Of a stretch of DNA of 42,578 nucleotides, positions 40,388 to 42,578 are shown one piece after another (within the stretch, counting starts at the first letter, position 1; each line of letters begins with the position of its first letter). Under the pieces are notes generated by a model. That model was not told the origin of the DNA and made no database searches. It saw only the letters and a program-made list of their open reading frames with translations. This stretch comes from Jiangella ureilytica (GTDB taxonomy: Bacteria; Actinomycetota; Actinomycetes; Jiangellales; Jiangellaceae), in NCBI RefSeq assembly GCF_004348545.1, contig NZ_SMKL01000053.1:1-42578 (forward strand), given 5' to 3'. The translations under genes were made by a program, and so were the position numbers.

Positions 40388-40416
40388 ACCCTCGGGGACC
40401 GGCCGTTCCATGTCAA
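40388..40416 (-). promoter_or_regulatory. Promoter of the ceramidase-like/SDR operon with operator half-site
   Basis: Minus-strand TTGACA (40416-40411), 17-bp spacer, GAGGGT (40393-40388). The left half ATGGAA is present but the right half is degenerate. The start of transcription falls 0-3 bp before the ATG at 40379. Confidence 0.5.
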
Positions 40417-40438
40417 CGCGCCACGCGTTGACATGGAA
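40406..40438. repeat. 33-bp perfect palindrome joining two divergent promoters
   Basis: TTCCATGTCAACGCG, then CCA, then its exact complement CGCGTTGACATGGAA. It contains both divergent -35 boxes and one operator half of each promoter, so the two promoters are back to back. Confidence 0.85.
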
Positions 40439-40458
40439 CACCTTGCCATGACTAGGCT
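40428..40458 (+). promoter_or_regulatory. Operator-promoter of the alpha-galactosidase gene, probably leaderless
   Basis: TTGACA (40428-40433) fused to the full palindrome ATGGAA-CACCT-TGCCAT (40433-40449). TAGGCT at 40453-40458 is the best -10 (19-bp spacing). Transcription would begin at about 40464, the GTG start of the gene, with no room for a ribosome-binding site. Confidence 0.62.
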
Positions 40459-40463
40459 GCGGC

Positions 40464-42560
40464 GTGCCTGCCGTGGAGCACCTCACCGACCGCAACGCCT
40501 TCCTGCTGCGGGGCGACGGGTTCGCCTACGCGCTCGCCGTCACCCCCGACGGCGACCTGCGCCACCTGCACTGGGGCGGCCCCCTCGAACCCGCCGACGT
40601 CGCGGTGCTGCTGGACGACGACGCGGGTGACTTCGGCTCCAACACCTGGTCCAACCCGCGCGCGCACGCCGAGGAGCTGGTCGCGCACGGCGGGCGCCGG
40701 CTCGACGAGACCGCTCTCAAGGTGGAGTTCGCCGACGGCGTCCGCGCGCTCGACCTCGCCGTCGTGTCCTCGGCCGTGGGCCCGGACGGCGACGAGCTGA
40801 CGGTCCGGCTGGCCGACCGGCACTATCCGTTCGCCGCCGAGCTGCACTACCGCGTCCGCGGCGGCGCGCTGGAGCGGTGGACGACGCTGGTGAACGACGG
40901 CGACACCCCGGTCGTGCTGGACCGGGCGTACTCCGCGAGCTGGGCGCTGCCGTGGCAGCCGCACTGGGAGGCGACCTGGCTGGCGGGCATGTACGCCGCC
41001 GAGACGCAGGTGACCAGGCGGGCGCTCGGGCCGGGCCGGCTGGTGCTGGAGTCGCGCCGCGGCATCCCCGGCCATGCGGCGCAGCCGTGGCTGGCCCTCG
41101 ACGCCGGAGCGGGTGACGAGGCGGGCGCGGTCTGGAGCGTGGCGCTGGCGTGGAGCGGCTCGTGGCGGCTGGCGGCCGAGCTCGCCGCCGACGGCCGGCT
41201 GCACGTCACCACCGGGGTCAACGACTTCGACCTGCAGCACCCGCTGGCCCCGGGCGCGTCGTGGACGACCCCCGTCACCGCCGGCGTCTTCGCGCCCGCC
41301 GGGCACGATGACCTCACCGACCGCTGGCACGCCTACGAGCGCCGGCACGTCGTGCCGCGATCCGACGTCGTCCGGCCGGTGCTCTACAACAGCTGGGAGG
41401 CGACGTTCTTCGACGTCCGCCCCGAGTCGCAGCTGGAGCTGGCCCGCCGGGCGGCCGGCCTGGGTGCGGAGCTGTTCGTCGTCGACGACGGCTGGTTCGC
41501 CGGCCGCGACGACGAGAACGCGGGCATCGGCGACTGGACCCCGGACCCGACCGCGTTCCCCGGCGGCCTGAAGCCGCTGGCCGACGAGGTGCACGCACTG
41601 GGCATGCGGTTCGGCGTGTGGGTCGAGCCCGAGGCCGTCAGCCCCGACAGCGACCTGTTCCGCGCCCACCCGGACTGGATCTACCAGTGGCCCACCCGCC
41701 CGCGCACGCTCGCCCGGCAGACCCACCTGCTGGCGCTGAGCCGCCCGGACGTCCGCGCCCACCTCGTCGAGGCCCTGGACGCACTGTTGTCGTCGGCGCC
41801 GGTCGACGCGCTGAAATGGGACCTCAACCGGCCGCTGACGGAGGCGTCGGACGGCCTCGACGAGGCCGGCTCGGTCTGGATCGGGCATGTCGAGGGCTTC
41901 TACGAGGTGCTCGACCGCCTCCGCGCCCTGCACCCGGATGTCTGGATCGAGAGCTGCGCCTCCGGCGGCGGCCGGGCCGACCTGGGCGTGCTGTCGCGCA
42001 CCGAGTGGGTGTGGCCCAGCGACCAGACCGACGCGCTGGAGCGGCTGTCGATCCAGCAGGGGTACGCCTACGCCCACTCGCCGCACACGATGATGGCCTG
42101 GGTCACCGATTCCCCCACCTACCTGACCAAGCGCGAGATCCCGCTGCGGTTCCGCTTCCACTCGGCCATGACCGGGCTGTTGGGCATCGGCGGGAACCTG
42201 GCGCACTGGTCGCCGGCGGACCTGTCGGCCGGCGCCGAGTACGTCGCGCAGTACAAGCGGATCCGGGCGACGGTGCAGTACGGAACCATGCGGCGGCTGA
42301 GCGGCGCACCGGACGACGTGACGGCGGTCGGCTACCGGTCGCCGTCGGGAGACCAGGTCGCGGTGTTCGCGTTCGCGCCCTCGGTGCGCCACCTGCGGCG
42401 GACGGTGCTGCTGCGGCTGCGCGGCCTCGACCCGGCCGCCGTCTACGTCGACGCCGCCACCGGGGCGCGCTCCAGCGGTGCGCTGCTCATGCACCACGGC
42501 TTGCGGGTCGGGCTGGTGGGCGACTATGCCAGCGAGCTCGTGATCCTCGACCGCACCTGA
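40464..42560 (+). CDS. Alpha-galactosidase, glycoside hydrolase family 36
   Basis: 698 aa, the usual length for GH36. An N-terminal beta-sandwich (to about 290) is followed by the catalytic barrel: PVLYNSWEATFFD, LFVVDDGWFAGRDD, FGVWVEPEAVSPDSDLF, nucleophile Asp453 in LKWDLNRP, WIESCASGGGRADLG, and acid/base Asp520 in WPSDQTDA. There is no signal peptide, so it acts on imported oligosaccharides in the cytoplasm, hydrolysing terminal alpha-galactosides such as raffinose-type sugars. The GTG at 40464 begins directly after the predicted promoter. After the stop only 18 bp of the window remain. Confidence 0.95.
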   Translation: MPAVEHLTDRNAFLLRGDGFAYALAVTPDGDLRHLHWGGPLEPADVAVLLDDDAGDFGSNTWSNPRAHAEELVAHGGRRLDETALKVEFADGVRALDLAVVSSAVGPDGDELTVRLADRHYPFAAELHYRVRGGALERWTTLVNDGDTPVVLDRAYSASWALPWQPHWEATWLAGMYAAETQVTRRALGPGRLVLESRRGIPGHAAQPWLALDAGAGDEAGAVWSVALAWSGSWRLAAELAADGRLHVTTGVNDFDLQHPLAPGASWTTPVTAGVFAPAGHDDLTDRWHAYERRHVVPRSDVVRPVLYNSWEATFFDVRPESQLELARRAAGLGAELFVVDDGWFAGRDDENAGIGDWTPDPTAFPGGLKPLADEVHALGMRFGVWVEPEAVSPDSDLFRAHPDWIYQWPTRPRTLARQTHLLALSRPDVRAHLVEALDALLSSAPVDALKWDLNRPLTEASDGLDEAGSVWIGHVEGFYEVLDRLRALHPDVWIESCASGGGRADLGVLSRTEWVWPSDQTDALERLSIQQGYAYAHSPHTMMAWVTDSPTYLTKREIPLRFRFHSAMTGLLGIGGNLAHWSPADLSAGAEYVAQYKRIRATVQYGTMRRLSGAPDDVTAVGYRSPSGDQVAVFAFAPSVRHLRRTVLLRLRGLDPAAVYVDAATGARSSGALLMHHGLRVGLVGDYASELVILDRT

Positions 42561-42578
42561 CTGCCCCCGGACCCGTCC

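Noticed and set aside
1-42578. CRISPR arrays, tRNA/rRNA genes, phage genes or a replication origin
   Set aside because: No regular short repeats with spacers, no tRNA-like cloverleaf, rRNA-like stretch or phage gene was seen on either strand.

Overview
This window is dense, high-GC DNA with GTG and TTG starts, start/stop overlaps, twin-arginine signal peptides and CYP105-like P450 plus [3Fe-4S] ferredoxin genes. That suggests a soil or plant-associated actinobacterium; genus cannot be fixed from the window. Nearly all of it is one large carbohydrate and sugar-acid catabolic locus, with an IS110-family transposase end at the left edge and two copies of a small non-autonomous inverted-repeat element.

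Layout. 114-7708 (minus): operon of two Gfo/Idh dehydrogenases, an FAH-family hydrolase and a Dpp/Opp-type ABC importer (SBP, two permeases, one ATPase). 7895-9247 (plus): class III aminotransferase. 9610-10449 (minus): IclR-family regulator. 10673-11503 (plus): amidohydrolase. 11509-21523 (minus): operon of two secreted beta-propeller proteins, a secreted alpha/beta hydrolase, a DapA-family lyase/aldolase, a D-2-hydroxyacid dehydrogenase, a P450, its ferredoxin and its ferredoxin reductase. 21694-26733 (plus): enolase-superfamily dehydratase, a second 2-hydroxyacid dehydrogenase and a fused FAD/Fe-S D-lactate/glycolate-type dehydrogenase. 26854-31504: two sialidase-fold (BNR) exported proteins and a third 2-hydroxyacid dehydrogenase. 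31501-36788 (minus): L-rhamnonate dehydratase, a lactonase-type amidohydrolase, a third BNR protein and an AraC-family regulator. 36987-38225 (plus): PhyH-type dioxygenase and a small unknown. 38236-40379 (minus): SDR and ceramidase-like hydrolase. 40464-42560 (plus): GH36 alpha-galactosidase.

How it fits together. A 17-bp palindrome ATGGMA-N5-TKCCAT recurs upstream of most transcription units, usually fused to a TTGACA -35 box so that it fills the -35/-10 spacer. Half-sites and spacing match the classical IclR-family box TGGAA-N5-TTCCA, and a variant precedes the iclR gene itself. I infer one IclR regulon of about ten promoters. Exported hydrolases would release sugars from an unknown glycan, the ABC importer and alpha-galactosidase handle oligosaccharides, and the dehydrogenases, lactonase, dehydratases, FAH hydrolase and aldolase form a non-phosphorylative route like the L-rhamnose or L-fucose pathways, ending in pyruvate and lactate. 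The P450 set could remove O-methyl groups from methylated sugars. The substrate is inferred, not shown.

Most unusual features: a near-identical jelly-roll domain inserted inside three different exported enzymes; leaderless transcripts whose operator sits at or next to the start codon; and two inverted-repeat elements that both inserted at CTAG sites forming gene stop codons.
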